This document shows positions 20,217 to 32,874 of a stretch of DNA of 64,000 nt, one piece after another (within the stretch, counting starts at the first letter, position 1; every line of letters begins with the position of its first letter). The position numbers and the translations under genes are program-made. The notes under the pieces are model-generated. The model saw only the letters and a list, made by a program, of their open reading frames with translations. It was not told the origin of the DNA and did not search any database. The stretch comes from Endothia cerciana (Eukaryota > Ascomycota > Sordariomycetes > Diaporthales > Cryphonectriaceae), in NCBI GenBank assembly GCA_026119935.1, contig JALRMH010000069.1, positions 1 to 64,000 of the forward strand, in the 5' to 3' direction.

Positions 20217-23200
20217 TCTATATGCACCCGTCTGTTCGTGGTATGTGTATCGAGGCCTATTAAGCTCCATGGTCATACAGTGGCAGCGCATTTCGATTGT
20301 CCCCTATGTTCCTAGCTTGACAGCACCACTTTTGACGTTCCTCTGCCGGGCCCCCATCCCCACAAGGTCGCCCAGCCGCGGCACTGCCGAGGTGTGGCGC
20401 CAGAATTGGCCTGGGGGCACGCCATCTACGACCGTGAGGGTGACAGGCTGTAGATTGGCCTCGCATAGAAGACTCCGGCGCAGGACTCCCAGGTAGTGTC
20501 CTGTTCCAGCCCCCCCCCCCCTCCCCCCAAGAGGCACGACCAGACATGAGCAAGCCCGATAGAGCGATATATGGAAAAGTCGCCCCTTCAAGCCAATGCC
20601 TCCTCCTCCCCCAACATGTCTTGAAACTTGGGGGTGGGGAGGGGGATCGGGGGCCGGGCCGGTATCTTGACGGACATTGGAGCACGAAATCACATCGGGA
20701 ACTTCGTGGTAAATGCGCAGGCCCGCGCTGGTCAGCGCCAAGGCCTACGCAGGGGGAGGGGGTGAAATCAGATGCTGCGTGGGGGGTAGGAAGAGAGGTG
20801 GGGGGGGGGGGGCGGCGGGGGCGTGCTTGGAGTTGTGATCGTAGCCATCGTACATGCCCTCGAAGGCTCGGAGGCGACGACACCCGCCCGGAGGGAGGCT
20901 GGAGGCGTCTCACCTCCCGCCGGCACGCGAGACAGGATGGAGAAGGACAAGAGCGGGCACAACGTTTGCCAAGAAGGAGAGCCCGGAGAGGAGACTGAGA
21001 GGCCGGCGGCGGTGAGGATGAGGATACTGCTTGACCTCCGGGGGAAGAGCATCGTCTGAGAGTCTTATGGGGGGGGGGGTGGGGTTCCAACATATTCGAG
21101 GGGTATCATTGCTGGAGCCGAGAGCAGTGCAGAGGGTGCGCAGTTGACATTTCTTTTCTAACCCTTTCCTTTTTTTTCCATCTTCCTTTCCTCCCCTTTC
21201 TGTGTGTGTTGTGGGGGGGGGGGGCTGACTTGCTCGGCTGGGTGACGGGAGATGCGATGGGGGGGGGGGGCAAAAGAAAGGGGATGGGGAAGAGATGGGA
21301 GCAATAAGGAAAAAAAAAAAAAAAGGCAAGGAAAGAAAAGAGCATAAAAATGAGGGCCCGCCGAGATGGCCACAGGCTCAGGGGAGGAGAACAGGCGATA
21401 AGAAGCCTGCATAACTCGAGTATAAGACCTACTATACCTAGTTACTTACCCAACGGCTGGTAGAGATATATATCTATATGACATTCACAAAGTAACATTG
21501 ACATCCTCTGAACTGGTGGAGGACACACCCTCCGACGGGTCATTGGTTTGGCCTGTGCAGGAAGTTGTTCAAGTTGTCGTCGAACACAGCTGGACCATCG
21601 AATTCCAGTCTGTTGCTTTCAAGGTCACCTGCAGAACTGGTGTGAGCGCTTGCTCCAGGCCACACACGAGTAATTACCTAAGTGCGCAATACGGAGGGCG
21701 GCAGCAACAGGGCGGTAAAGTCGCCGCCCTCATTTGCGTCCCTTCACCTTCTTTCTCAGGGTCCTGCTCGGAAGGTCTCCTGCCCAGCCGTATACCGTCT
21801 TCACAACAACAGCTTCCACCGGCAAGGATAACTTTGTGGCCGATGATCGTCCACTGCGGCCCTTGCTCCTCTGGCTCAGGTACGGGCATATCGCAGATTA
21901 CAACACAGCCGCATGCGAACACGGGCAGTACGGTGATAGTCGACGACACTTGGGCAGTCATGATCCAGAAGCAAGTAACGAGCGTTGGAACAGACAGCAC
22001 GAGCGAGAGACACCCCGCCCCGTCATCCCAGACGAGGTGAGATCGCCCTGGGGCAGTATCTTCAGGTCGGGCTCGAGGGCGCAGGCGGAAAAAACGGCCT
22101 GGTGATGCTCCTTGTCACACGGTTGGCCAAGGGGCACGTTGTTGCGTACAGTATCGTTTGTCAGCCAAGCCTCCTGGGCGCAAGAGGCCATGCCCTCGAC
22201 CAGTCCAGTAGCCACACCTGGTGACCAGGTCTCGCGCGGAGTGGAGGTAGTGCCGGACTTGTGCAGAGGATGCCTGCCTCGTGCGTTCAACATACCGGGG
22301 GATTAACTCGAGAAGAAGGGTGGGCAGGGAGGTACATAAAGACTGCAAAAGGTGCCGCCAAGAGTGCCTGGGCTACCAGGTCCAGTACAAGGTACCGCAT
22401 GACGAGACTGCCGTAGCCATTAGGCCGGCGTCTGATGTCAGGATTATCACGGTCCAAGCGGAGGCATATTAAAGACAAATGGGTGATCCCAGGTAACGCG
22501 GTCCCAGGTGCCTCGAAGCTGGGTGTCGGTATCTGCCGCGTTAGGCAAGTACAGACCGCAGAGACACGCCCAGAGCAGAGTGGCGGCCCAGGCAGTACCA
22601 CATGTCTTCGTATCGAGGCCATCACGATCGGAGCCGTCCCAGCGATCCCAACCAAGTGACCGGGACGTCACCAGGGACGGACCCTCCGCAGCCGCGGAAG
22701 GACGGTCCCGGCCGCTGGCTGCCCGAGCTTGTGGTGGTGGTGGTGGTGGTGGTGGTGGTGGTGGTTGTTGTCATCTTGTTGCTGTTGTGGGGTCTGAATG
22801 GTGACGTGGACTTGATCAAAGCCGGGCTGGCGTGGTACGTGTCGGATGGTGTTGTGTCGAAGGCGACCTTGCTCCAGGGCTTGAAAGGTAGCCGTGGAAG
22901 AGGCCCCGAAGGTGCGTGCCACAGGGAGAACAAGAGCTTTGATTCCAAGCAGGATCTCTGATAACAATGTCGTGAAGGATTACTTTAGTAGTGGAAGAAG
23001 ACCTGGACTTGTTATGCTCAGCCTGGGACAGCCCACCACAGCGCGCGCGGCACACGGTGGAGCCCGCAATCCCCAGACTTTTTAAACCTCAATGATCATC
23101 CCGCCCTAGCGGCCCGAACCGAAGCCCACCGTACTGTATACTGCCACGCCCTGTCACGGTAGCAGGCAGGCGGACCGGATTCTATCTGCAATGGGTACAG

Positions 23201-25123
23201 GCTCTGTTGACAAGACGTAGCTCGAAGGGCTGCGATGCAGAACAGGTCAAGGCGGGACAGACAGACCCTCCTGAGTCTTAACGTTAACGTTAACAAATCC
23301 AGACCAGGATTACATAATCAGATCCCTAAGCCCTATGGCTGGGGCTCCCCAGTGGAGCCCTACCAGGCTCCATGAACTCTGGGCCCGTGACGGAATTACT
23401 TTTCACGATATACGCTGTACATATTTGATCATAAAGGTTGATATCCAGAGCTTAAGCTTATCTAACAAGCTTGCTTTCAAGAAGATGCCAAAGACCCTTT
23501 CATCACCCCTGGTCGCATATTCCTCTCACTCTCTGCATGCTCACTCCAGTGGTGTTGTCGTGGTAGGTGGTGACACAGCCTGCCAGGTGTGGTGGGCCTG
23601 CACGAGACAGACGCGCCCCCCCCCCCCCACCACCCCCAGGAAAAAAGGGTGGTGACGACCTCCCAGGTCGTGTTTGTCAAAAACTCAGACTTGACAAGGA
23701 GAAAACTATCCCTCTCTTCCCCGTCCTCTGTTCAGACCTAACGCAAGTTCGGATTATTGAATATCTTAGGGCCTTGGGGCCCCTAAGCTGGCACGGCAGG
23801 GCTGACTGAGCCCTCTGCCGCCTCGACCCGGGTCGTCGTCCTCGCGCGGCGGCGCCCGGGCTCTGGCCGCCCAGTGTGTCCCTCAGGCTCTTGGAGGCAG
23901 CCGATATCGCCTGTTCGGGCATCTGTGGGCATGCAGAGCAATCTCGGTTGGATCATGTGGGATCGTCCTGACCTTACTTCTGGACTTCGTATTCACGCCC
24001 GGGAGCACAAGGTGGCTGGGCCGGCTGCCCAGGTGGGCATCCGCGGCTGCAGATAGGGGGACTTCCCACCTCTTCCCCGGCCCAGTGCTGTGCTCTTGAG
24101 GTCCGTGTGTTGCTGACCGGCAGCGGCCAATGACCACTCGGGGTGTCAACCTCGCATCTGGCCTAGGGTGACCGGCGACGAGATCCATATGCATACCTAG
24201 GTAGGTGTTGAGCCTGGGTACGATGCGGTACCTGTACATGTATACGTGAGACTCATGTGAGCAGACAGCTTTGTTAATACCGGGACCCCCGATGTCCACC
24301 GCGCTACGGTCCCCACAGTCCCATCCTGAGTAGGTACATACATCACGGTGGCCATGCGGAAGACCGATGTGCTAAATGCTGTTTCCCAGATCCCAGCCCG
24401 TCACCATGGAGGCCCGCATATCTCACACTTCCAGGCGGACGGGAGGAGCCCACGACAACCCAAAAACAGGTTTCCCGGAGGCGCCCTTGAAGATTTTTGC
24501 GGTTACACAGATCGGGATGTCTTACACCCTGGTCAGTCATCACACCGTGGGAGGGAAATATTTACCGTTCCACAGCATCTTGCGATGGCCGTCTGGCATC
24601 ACGGGTCGCACGGTCCACACCATCACGCAAGGCCTTGCCACCTGTCGCTGGGCGGCGGCTGGTGCGGGCAGCCGAAGCGGTCATCAGTACGTGTCGTCCG
24701 CACGGTGTAATTGCCCCCTTCGCAATCCTCCTGGGCAGCAAGCTGGGGTACAACCAACCGACCGATGGATCCCTGGGCCGCCTCACTCCTGTCGGTGCAA
24801 TATGTGAGGCCAGAGCACAATTGTGGGGACCGGGGGAGGTGCCGGTCTGCGGCTGGAGGCTTCGTGCTGGAGGGGGGGGGGTGGGTGGGCGGTTTATGGA
24901 GTGGTATTCACCAGCATGGCCGGAGGTTCCCATGTTTATAATAGCTACGGCCTCCTCCGCCGTGCCTGAGGCCCGTGGGGCCGGGATAGGTAGGCCCCTC
25001 GTCCGCATTCCCTGCCATTCCTGGGCCCAGAGGCTCAACCTCGCCCGGACCCCTCTGCCTCAGGGCTCAAGTGTGAACAACAATCTCAAGACCCGTCCCG
25101 ACAAACCTTTGTTCCCGCTCACC
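20217..25123. other. Long interval without recognisable gene
   Basis: 4.9 kb with no domain that can be recognised. It contains C/G homopolymers at about 20509-20526, 20800-20813, 21069-21079, 21214-21222, 21260-21269 and 23617-23628, a GGT repeat (22731-22764), an AACGTT repeat (about 23280-23296) and many short ORFs. On the minus strand, 21674-22655 has several overlapping short frames with hydrophobic stretches (for example LLVLDLVAQ-like sequence near 22370), possibly a decayed membrane protein. This could not be assembled. Confidence 0.45.
22731..22764. repeat. (GGT)n microsatellite
   Basis: About 11 uninterrupted GGT units in non-coding sequence. Confidence 0.95.
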
Positions 25124-26909
25124 ATGGCCGACAAGGACCCTCTGCTGGAGCACGTAGGCGGTCCACCCCCGCGCCGTTCGACGCGCCTGAGGGAGAAGGC
25201 CGAGCTCCGGACGCTCGTCTACGAGCTGCCCGGTATGAGCCACCGTCGTGACTTCTGGTTGATCTCGACTGACCCGCCCGCCAGGTGACCGCCCTGCTGC
25301 TGCGGAGCTGTCAGATGCCCCGGCGTCGTCAACCGCAGCGGAGGAGCGCATGCCGGTCTTCACCCCCATGCCCGGGAACCCTGAGGGCTCCGTATCCTCT
25401 GGGCAGCCTTCGCCTTCCAGCGGACTGCATGCATCAAGGCCCGTCATGGCGGTGACCGACCCGCCCAGACCTTTGGCCAGCACGCCGAAATCGATCCCGA
25501 ACCACCCTCACCCTGCGGCCCTGCAACCGGTGGTCGGAGGGTTGGACAACAGCCCCACAGGCCATGCCGGCGGGGGAAGTCGGGCTCGGGCAGGCATGGA
25601 TCCCGCAGGCGGTCTGCCGGGACACTCTGGTGGGCGCGGACCGCCCAAGAAACGCACACGACACTCGTCCGGCTCGACCTCAGCAGGCGACAAGGGCAGG
25701 CCCCGGGCACCAGGCAGGGTACGGTCGACGGCCGCGCGGAAGCCCTGCACGAAAAATGACAACCCCTTCGCCTGCCCCTTCTACAAACTGGACCCGATGA
25801 GATATCCCAGGTGCGGCACAAAGACCGGGATGAAAAAGGTCTGCCACGTCAAATCCCATCTGGCCGACCACCATGTCCTGTCCAGGTTCTGTGAGACGTG
25901 CCTCGCAGGCTTTGAGACCGAAGCCTCGCGCCGGCAGCATACCGCCGAGGCCTCCTGCCCACCACCGTCGTGGCTCAACAAGCCGGATGGGATAACCCCG
26001 GACCAGGCGCAGCAACTGTTCAAACAGCCCCCCAAGAAGACCACAATCAAAGCCCAGTGGTATATAGTGTGGGAGACTGTCTTCCCTGGATTCCTCCAGC
26101 CACAGAGCCCTTTTATGCGCCTCGAAGGCCCTGGGACAAAAGGCCACCCCGCCCCTATCGCGATGCCTCAGGCCGCATCCCAAACCGGATTCGCTCTTAC
26201 GACCCATGAGGTTCCAAGTACAGCCGATATACAGCCGCACATGGGCTTCCTAGAGATGCCACAACACCCCGCCCCGCCGGGCCCTGCCTATCAACCAGCT
26301 GAACCCCTCCTGCCTGGGACGGCGTTCGGGATAGGGGCCCCGGCTCAGCCGATGAACATGCGGCCGTACATGGCCTCCCCAGGGATGGTACAATACCCTA
26401 CCCCGTCAGACTCTCCCAATCAGCGAACTTGGTCCTTCTTTCCTGGGATGGCGTCCGGGATGAGGGACCAGACCGGACCGATGGACACGCAGCCGTACAC
26501 GGCCTCCCCAGAGATGGTACAGAACACTACCACGTCAGGCTTTCCTTATCAGCCGGCCGAACCCTTCCTACCTGGGACGGCGCCCGGAGTGAGGGACCAG
26601 ACCGGACCGATGGACACGCAGCCGTACACGGCCTCCCCGGAGGTGGTACAGTACCCTACCCCGTCAGGCTCCCCCAGCCAGCCACTCTGGTCCTTCTCGC
26701 CAGGGATGGCGCCCGGGATGGAGGGTCCGGCCCAGACGTGGATCGAGGACCCATCACCGGGCGAGCCGAACCCCTGGGCGGGTTTCGCGGACGATCGGTT
26801 GGCGGCCAGCCCTGATGTCAATGGCGCCGGCGCGCCACTACCACCAGAGTCTCGAGGTGGCAGCACCGGGCTGATGAGACAGCCATCTTATGGGAGCCCC
26901 CCCCCTTGA
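25124..26909 (+). CDS. Fungal C2H2-like zinc-finger protein with 43-residue repeats
   Basis: Exons 25124-25232 and 25285-26909, with a 52-base intron (gtatga, ctgac branch, cag), give 577 aa. The ATG has good context (caccatgg). Residues ~140-260 hold a Cys/His-rich module: NPFACPFYKLDPMRYPRC, VKSHLADHH, FCETCLAGFETEASRRQH. It is followed by PDGITPDQAQQL and then QWYIVWETVFPGF. This matches a widespread ascomycete C2H2-type module of the form ACPF.K.DP..Y..C...VK.HL...H..C..C...F. It is likely nuclear and DNA- or protein-binding, but the role is unknown. The C-terminal third is Pro-rich and made of exact-length 129-base repeats. The N-terminal half is disordered, with a basic patch (PPKKRTRHS). 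Confidence 0.75.
26256..26735 (+). repeat. 129-bp in-frame tandem repeats
   Basis: Four units start at 26256, 26385, 26514 and 26643, each exactly 129 bases (43 codons) apart, with the last one partial. Units read like MVQYPTPSGSP...PGMAPGMRDQTGP, and the two middle units end MDTQPYTASPE. The first unit is the most diverged. Confidence 0.9.
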
Positions 26910-27217
26910 GCAGCCCGGCCCCGACACGGGCAATGGAATGGGGGGGATCGGGATCCTGTGTGCACTGGGACCGCAACGGTGGTAGGCCGGGGCGTCCGGG
27001 GCAAAACCCTTCCTGTTGTCCCTGGTTCTCGAGGTAAGACACGTCGACCTTTACGGCGGGCGCAGATGAGCCTCCCACCTTGCGCCTTTCTTCTTCTTCT
27101 TCTTCTTCTTCTTCTTCTTCTTCTTCTTCTTCTTCTTCTTCTTTCCCTGTTTCCTCTCTCTTCCTCTTCCTTTTCCCTCCTTCCCTGCTCTTCTTTTTTG
27201 TTACAGTTTCCTTTCCT

Positions 27218-27249
<32 letters not shown>

Positions 27250-28006
27250 TCTCTCCCACAAAGTGCATGCTGTGATCTGATCTTCTTCTTTCCTCTGTCT
27301 CTTCAACTTTTACACTCATTTGCACCCTTCAATTTTCTGCTGGTCTGTCCGGTCTGTGTGAAAGGCGCAAAACCACATTGGAGGGAATGTTTCTTCCTTT
27401 CTTTCTAATGATGGAACCAAAAAAAGGCTGGGGGGCTGTACAGCGATAGGTATAGCTAGAATATGCGGAGAATATCACTGGGTTTTGCGCCAAACTGCCC
27501 TCCGGCCCGCCGTAGTGATGATTTGCATTCGGAGCGTCGTGGTGCTTTGAATACCAAGATTGAAAAAGAATCTCGAATGCCCGATATCCTGCCTAGCACT
27601 ACGCAGGCGGACGCTGCAGTGTTATAAATGACGACTGCATAAGCCCATATGAAGCTCGAGCAGGATGTCCACCGGAAACCTGTGGTCGATACAGCCGGGA
27701 GGTTGGCGTGTGGGGGGGGGGGGGATCTCGGATCACTCACCGGGGCAGGTCGAGATCCGATCCGCCGAAAGAGGTCCCTGGCCACTTTCCAGTATCCTCC
27801 GAGGACGGTCGGCGCTTACTGTATCGCCAGGGGCCGGAACGCAGGTGAGCTTCCGGTCTCCCCGCAACGACTGCCCGGAGCACTAGGTACTGTGCCTCCC
27901 CGACCACGACAGTTACATACCACTGTTCCGACTCCTGAAACCGGACTGGATCTTGTTCAGGCTCCGCATCAAGCAGGCCTCCTGAACGGAGTGGTACAGC
28001 CAAGCG
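26910..28006. other. Intergenic with CTT and CT microsatellites
   Basis: It lies between the zinc-finger-like gene and the Zn2Cys6 gene. It holds (CTT)n at about 27088-27143, (CT)n at about 27217-27244 and a G homopolymer at about 27712-27723. These pyrimidine tracts are on the sense strand upstream of the regulator gene. No coding signal. Confidence 0.6.
27088..27244. repeat. (CTT)n and (CT)n microsatellites
   Basis: About 18 CTT units (27088-27143), then a pyrimidine-rich linker and about 14 CT units (27217-27244). Confidence 0.95.
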
Positions 28007-30394
28007 ATGGACAGCAGTCTGGATGCCGGCCCGGCCCCTCCATCCTCCGCGAGGCCCCGGATCCCATACGCATGCGAGGCCTGTCGACTTGCCAAGGTGA
28101 AATGCCAGCCTGGCAACACAGGGGATATATGTCGAAGGCATGGCCCCACAAGACTGCAACTAGAGTATCACCGATGTACCGAGCAGGCACGCTGACCGAT
28201 CCCTGCCGTCCAGATGTGCCGCCTCGAAACGGGAGTGCATCTTCAAGACTGGCCCGCGGGCGAGGAGACGGCGTTCCAAGCTGTAAGTTATGATCCCGCC
28301 CCTCCACCACCTACATATACACCCATACCCCGTGTGGACGTTGCCCTGCTGCCCCCTCCCCCCCCGGATGACTGACGACCCTGGAAAGCCACCCGGCGGC
28401 TACCCGCACGACGCCACCCCCATCCGCGCCGTCCAAGACTTTCACCATCGACGTTCCTATGCCGGCCGGGGACGGTGGCGACATGGGGCCTTCCGACAGC
28501 TTTGAGATCCTCAGGGAGACACACGAGGGCTTCCTTGAGGATCTCGTTCCCGAAGACGGTATGCGCGCAGGTGGCGGCGACACCGCCTTCACACACCCCC
28601 CGTCGTCCGTGAGCGGCGGGGGGGCGCCCTCCTCCACCCCCTCCGCCGGTCCTCGATCCGTACATGGCTTCAGCAGTATCCAGCCGCAGTTCAACCTAGA
28701 CTCGGCGACGTCGCTGCTCGGGTCTTTCCGAGAGGGGATGCTGCCCTACTTCCCCGTCACCGTCCTCCCACCCGACGCAAGCGTGGCAACGTTGGCACGC
28801 GGGAGGCCGTTCGTACTACTTGCGATGCTGGCTGCTGCCAGTGGAAACAGGAGCCTGCAGGGCCACAGCCTCTACGATGAGGAGTTCCGCAAGGTCCTAG
28901 GGCTGAAGTTCGTCAGCGGGGGCGAGAGGAGCCTGGAGCTGCTGGTCGGGCTCCTGGTGTACACAGCCTGGTGAGGCGGGCCGGGAGCCACCCATCTCAG
29001 AAGCGCCGGCCGTGCTGACGGTCTTCAAGGTACCCGTTCCACCTGAGGCCGAGGAACCGACGGGCCCTGCAGTACAGCCGGATGGCCAGCGACATCGTTC
29101 AGGACCTAGGTCTGGACCAGGCACCGGACCACGTTGACACGGTGGCGATCAGGGCAGATGACGAGCGGATGGCCGGCATACGGGCGTATCTGGCCTGCTA
29201 CTACCTGTGCTCGAGCCTCGCCGCAACCCTGCACAGGCATCAAGCCATGCCGTATGGGCAGTGGACCGCGACATGCTGCGAGATCCTCGACACCAGGCGC
29301 GGCGGAGACCCCCCGGCGCCGAGGTGGGACCAAACTCTAGCCTGGCTCGCCCGCCTCGGGCACCTGGCGGAGGAGACGCTCCTCACGAACAAGCCGGGGC
29401 GGGCGGGGGCCCAGCACGGCCAACAGCATGCCCTGCTGGTGGTGAAGGGGATGGACGCGCAGCTCCGCGAGTGGCGGGGCCAGATGCCCGCCGGGCTCCT
29501 CTCGCAGCGTAAGCAGCCCGCCCGGGCCACCCCCCCCCCCCCCGCGATCCCCGACCCCCGGGGCAGAAAGAGAGAAGACAGCGCCTCGAGAGACTGACCT
29601 GCTGCGCAGCGGCCCTCCACATGGCGAACCTCGTCGCCGAGATCGTGCTGTACGGCCACCCGCTCCTGCAGCTATCCTATCGCAGGCCGAGGAGGCGGCA
29701 CCAGCCAGACCAGCCAGCCCCGGAGGCATATGCCGAACCCGGCAGGCTCCTCACGTGTACCAGGCTGTTGCGGACGTGGTACGACTACATGGGGTCGCTG
29801 CCGGCGCCCGAATTTGCCCACTTTACCGGCACCAACTGGGGCTACTTCGTCGCTGCTATCGTCATCGGCCTGCGGCTGTCCTTCCCCGTCCCCGACACAT
29901 GCCCCGGCTGGGACCACGCCGCGGCGCGCCAGGCACTCGGCCTCGGCTCCTTTCTGGAAAGGTTCTCGGGCGGTGACGGCAGCGGGGGTGGGACGTTGGC
30001 CCCGGCCTCTCCCAGGCGCACCGCAAACACGGACGTCCTGTCAGCCAGTAAGGTCGTGGTGGGGGTGGTAAGGCGCAAGTACGAGAGGCGCCTGGAGGCG
30101 CTACGGAGGGCGGCGGCGGCGGCGACTGCGGTCCCGCCACACCCGGCGCCTCCCGACGCGGACAGGAACCTTACCAGATGTCCGATGTTCGATGGGAGCC
30201 TCGACGAGTACCTGCCGGGCTGGGACGACACATTCCTCGACCCGCCGCCAGGCCTTTTGAACCCACCGCCGGCGGCTCCTGGGGCAGACACCGGACCGGG
30301 GACGCAGCCGGCCGCCTCCCGTGATCTCTGGGCCACCATGACCATGGGTTGGGCTCAGGACGAACCCGGTACTATCGACTTTGGCAGCATCTGA
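28007..30394 (+). CDS. Zn(II)2Cys6 fungal transcription factor
   Basis: Five exons, 28007-28137, 28214-28282, 28389-28970, 29030-29508 and 29610-30394, keep frame throughout and give 681 aa. The zinc cluster has all six Cys: C23, C26, C33, C42, C45, C52 (CEACRLAKVKC...CRRCAASKREC), followed by a basic linker (GPRARRRRSK). This spacing only forms if intron 1 is removed from a GC donor (gcatgg at 28138) to cag at 28213. The middle region has fungal transcription factor domain features such as MLPYFPV, YPFHLRPRNRRALQYSRMAS and the LGL motif. The Ala/Pro-rich C-terminus ends in an acidic WGMTMGW-like tail. It presumably acts as a nuclear DNA-binding regulator; targets are unknown. Neighbours give no pathway clue. 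Confidence 0.88.
28138..28213 (+). other. Apparent GC-AG intron inside the zinc cluster
   Basis: The exon ends AAG before GCATGG, and the acceptor is CCGTCCAG with a GCTGAC branch site about 25 bases upstream. No GT donor nearby restores the conserved CxxC spacing. Confidence 0.65.
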
Positions 30395-32874
30395 CCGTCC
30401 CGTCTTCTCTCGGGCGCCGGGCGGGGAGACCGCCCACGCCTCCTCGGGCACTACTAGCCCCCGACCACAGCTGCTGGCGGCAGTACGCCCTACGAGACCC
30501 CCTAGGGACATGTACCACGGCTGGGCGAGCACAAGAATAAGAATAAGAAAGCATATCAACCCCAAAGAAGCCGCCCATGGGAACAAGAACAACAAGCCGT
30601 GATTGCCAGGCCCTCCTCCTAGCACACATATACATATGAGACGCCGTGCCGGGGGACCGAGACCTACCCAGGCACGCCAGGCCGCCCTTTGGTGTCTGCC
30701 TTCTTCGGCGAGGGCTCACTGGCGTCTGTCCTTGTGCCCCCCCCCCCCCCCCCAACATCCTGGAGCATCCCGGGCGAGGATGAACCGCGCTGTCCCCCCC
30801 TCCCAGGTCCCCCCCTCCAGGCCTGGTTAGGCCCTGGAAGACTGCAGGCACTGCCTGGAGGTGCAGAGGACTGCCCTCTGGACCAGGCGGATGCCCCGCT
30901 GTAGGCGTGAGCCCCAGGGGCCCACTGCTCCTCCCGCGGCGGGGTAGGTGGCGTGCACGGACCAGCCAGCACCTCTTCTTCCTGCCCTGCCTGGGTGCCC
31001 GGCTCTTCTCCCCGGGTCAACCTCACCTCCAGCCCTCCCCCAGTGGAGGCCGAGCATCCCAGATCTACCCCCCCCAGGATTGTTGCCGCCCCCATGGCCC
31101 TTCTGCCCCGTTGACCGGCGACATGAATTGCTTCTTCGTAAGCCAACCCCCAGGTCGCCCCCTGAAGCACCAGCCCGCCCCGGTCCCCAGGACTGCCTCC
31201 TCGCCTCCGGTCTCTACTCTTCGTGATATGAGCGCGGACCTCGACATCATCTCCTTCCGGAGGCGCCCCGTTGACGATTTGGAACCCCCTGGTTTCTCCA
31301 TCAAAGCGCGACCCTCGCCAGGGCGGGCGGCGATGGCACTGGGGCGTCCCAACAGGCAAGACATGCGATGTGGACCACAGCAGACCAACAAACGGTCCAA
31401 TGTCTCACTTGCGCCCGCACGAGGACCCAGCCACGCTGATCAGCTCTCACTCACAGCCCAGAGCCAGGCCATCCCCCTCTTTTCCTTTTGGTTTTTTTTT
31501 CTTTCTTTTTCTTTCCTTCTTTCGGCGGGCAGCTGCCAGCTGAGCGGTTGGACGACCTATCTATCGGCCGCTAAAATAAGAGTGGTGGTCCACAGGCCAC
31601 GGACATCTAGATCAATATACCCGTGTCAACGGCATCTGATGCCGTGGCGCATCTGAGTTCGGGACTCTGCGCTGACGTTTAGTCACAGAAATTGCAGGCC
31701 GGGGCGCATGGTCTCAGCTGCCCTGCTGTCGCGGCTTATCACCTCTCCCCTCCCCAACGCGAGACACCCAGAAGAGGCAGCGGATATCGCCTTGCAGTAG
31801 TCCTGCAGTCCGACAACCAACATGGTTTTCTAGCCTCTCCCCCCCCCGGCCCGGCCGTGCGCCTGGGGCCAGCCATGCAGGGCCGGCTGTACCTGAGAGG
31901 CGCCACCTCTCATCTTGGCTATCCTGAGTCAACCCTCCCTCAACGAGCGGCTGGTCTCGCTAGTCCCGGCCTGGCTGCTGTGATTCGCCGTGCTCAGGTG
32001 TCTTGGCTGGACAGAGACGTCCCCCCCCCCCCCCCACAGTCTTGCAGTGTCCGGACGCATGGCGTGGGCTGGCCAACCCCGGTGCTATCCTTCAGAATAG
32101 GCAGTGCGCATTGGGTCCCCTGGGGGCCGGCTGCCACCGCCGACTAATAAGGGACACGATATCAGCTGCGGCTGTCTCTCGATCTTGCACGTCTCTCAGC
32201 CCCCCTCCGCCGGATCCATTGGGGTGCCCGTCGGAGACAGTGATCTCCTCGGGGTTGGTCTGCCTCGCCCAGGCTTCCTGGCCCTGTAGGTGCTTATAGC
32301 TTTGGTGTCACCGCGTGAGGACAAAGACGCCGGGAGCCTGCCTGCAATCCTACCTATCTCTCGTTTCGTATGCCCGCTTTCCCCACGACAACACGATAAC
32401 CCGCCGGCCAAGCAATCTGCTTCGCTGCTCTCGTCCCACCGAAACCCCATCTCTGTCAAACGCCCTATCGGTCGTGCCTCGCACCAGCCCGGCGGGCCAA
32501 CACCGCATAGCAGCCCTCAATTTCAAGCTGCAGTCTGGGTCGCCCGGAGCCGGGCCTGGGGTTGCGTATCGCCGTCACACATAGCTTCGCACTGACTTGC
32601 CCCCCCCCCCCCCTCCCTCGAGCAACTGATTCGTCGGGGAGCGGCTCGTGTTCTCATTCGGCCTCAGGCTTGTCCTGTGTGACATATCGTGCCAGGTCTT
32701 CTGGGGGTCTAATCTCGCTCGCGTCGTCGAAGACAAGCAGCCCTGGTGGGCCCCCTCCGTGGCTGATCTGTGCTGCTGTGCCTTTTTATTTTTATTTTTG
32801 TTTTTATTTTTAATCTTTATCTAATCTGCTCTACCCGTCTTTGTTTGCCGTCCGGGCTGCCCGTCAGACCCGTG
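30395..32874. other. Intergenic, 2.5 kb
   Basis: No gene recognised. C homopolymers occur at about 30738-30755, 31828-31838, 32020-32035 and 32600-32613. A T-rich stretch with TTTTATTTTT units (about 32777-32812) precedes the start codon of the next gene and may be core promoter or a 5' UTR intron signal. Confidence 0.5.

Noticed and set aside
20260..21345. Long minus-strand Pro/Ser-rich frames
   Set aside because: They consist of C-rich homopolymers and shadow frames without motif or splice support.
21674..22655. Minus-strand membrane-protein gene
   Set aside because: Several short hydrophobic frames exist but no set of exons with consistent splice sites or known motif could be joined.
32770..32874. 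Hydrophobic N-terminal extension of the 835-aa protein (signal anchor)
   Set aside because: It comes from a T-rich TTTTATTTT tract typical of promoter or leader DNA; the downstream ATG is followed by ordinary coding sequence.
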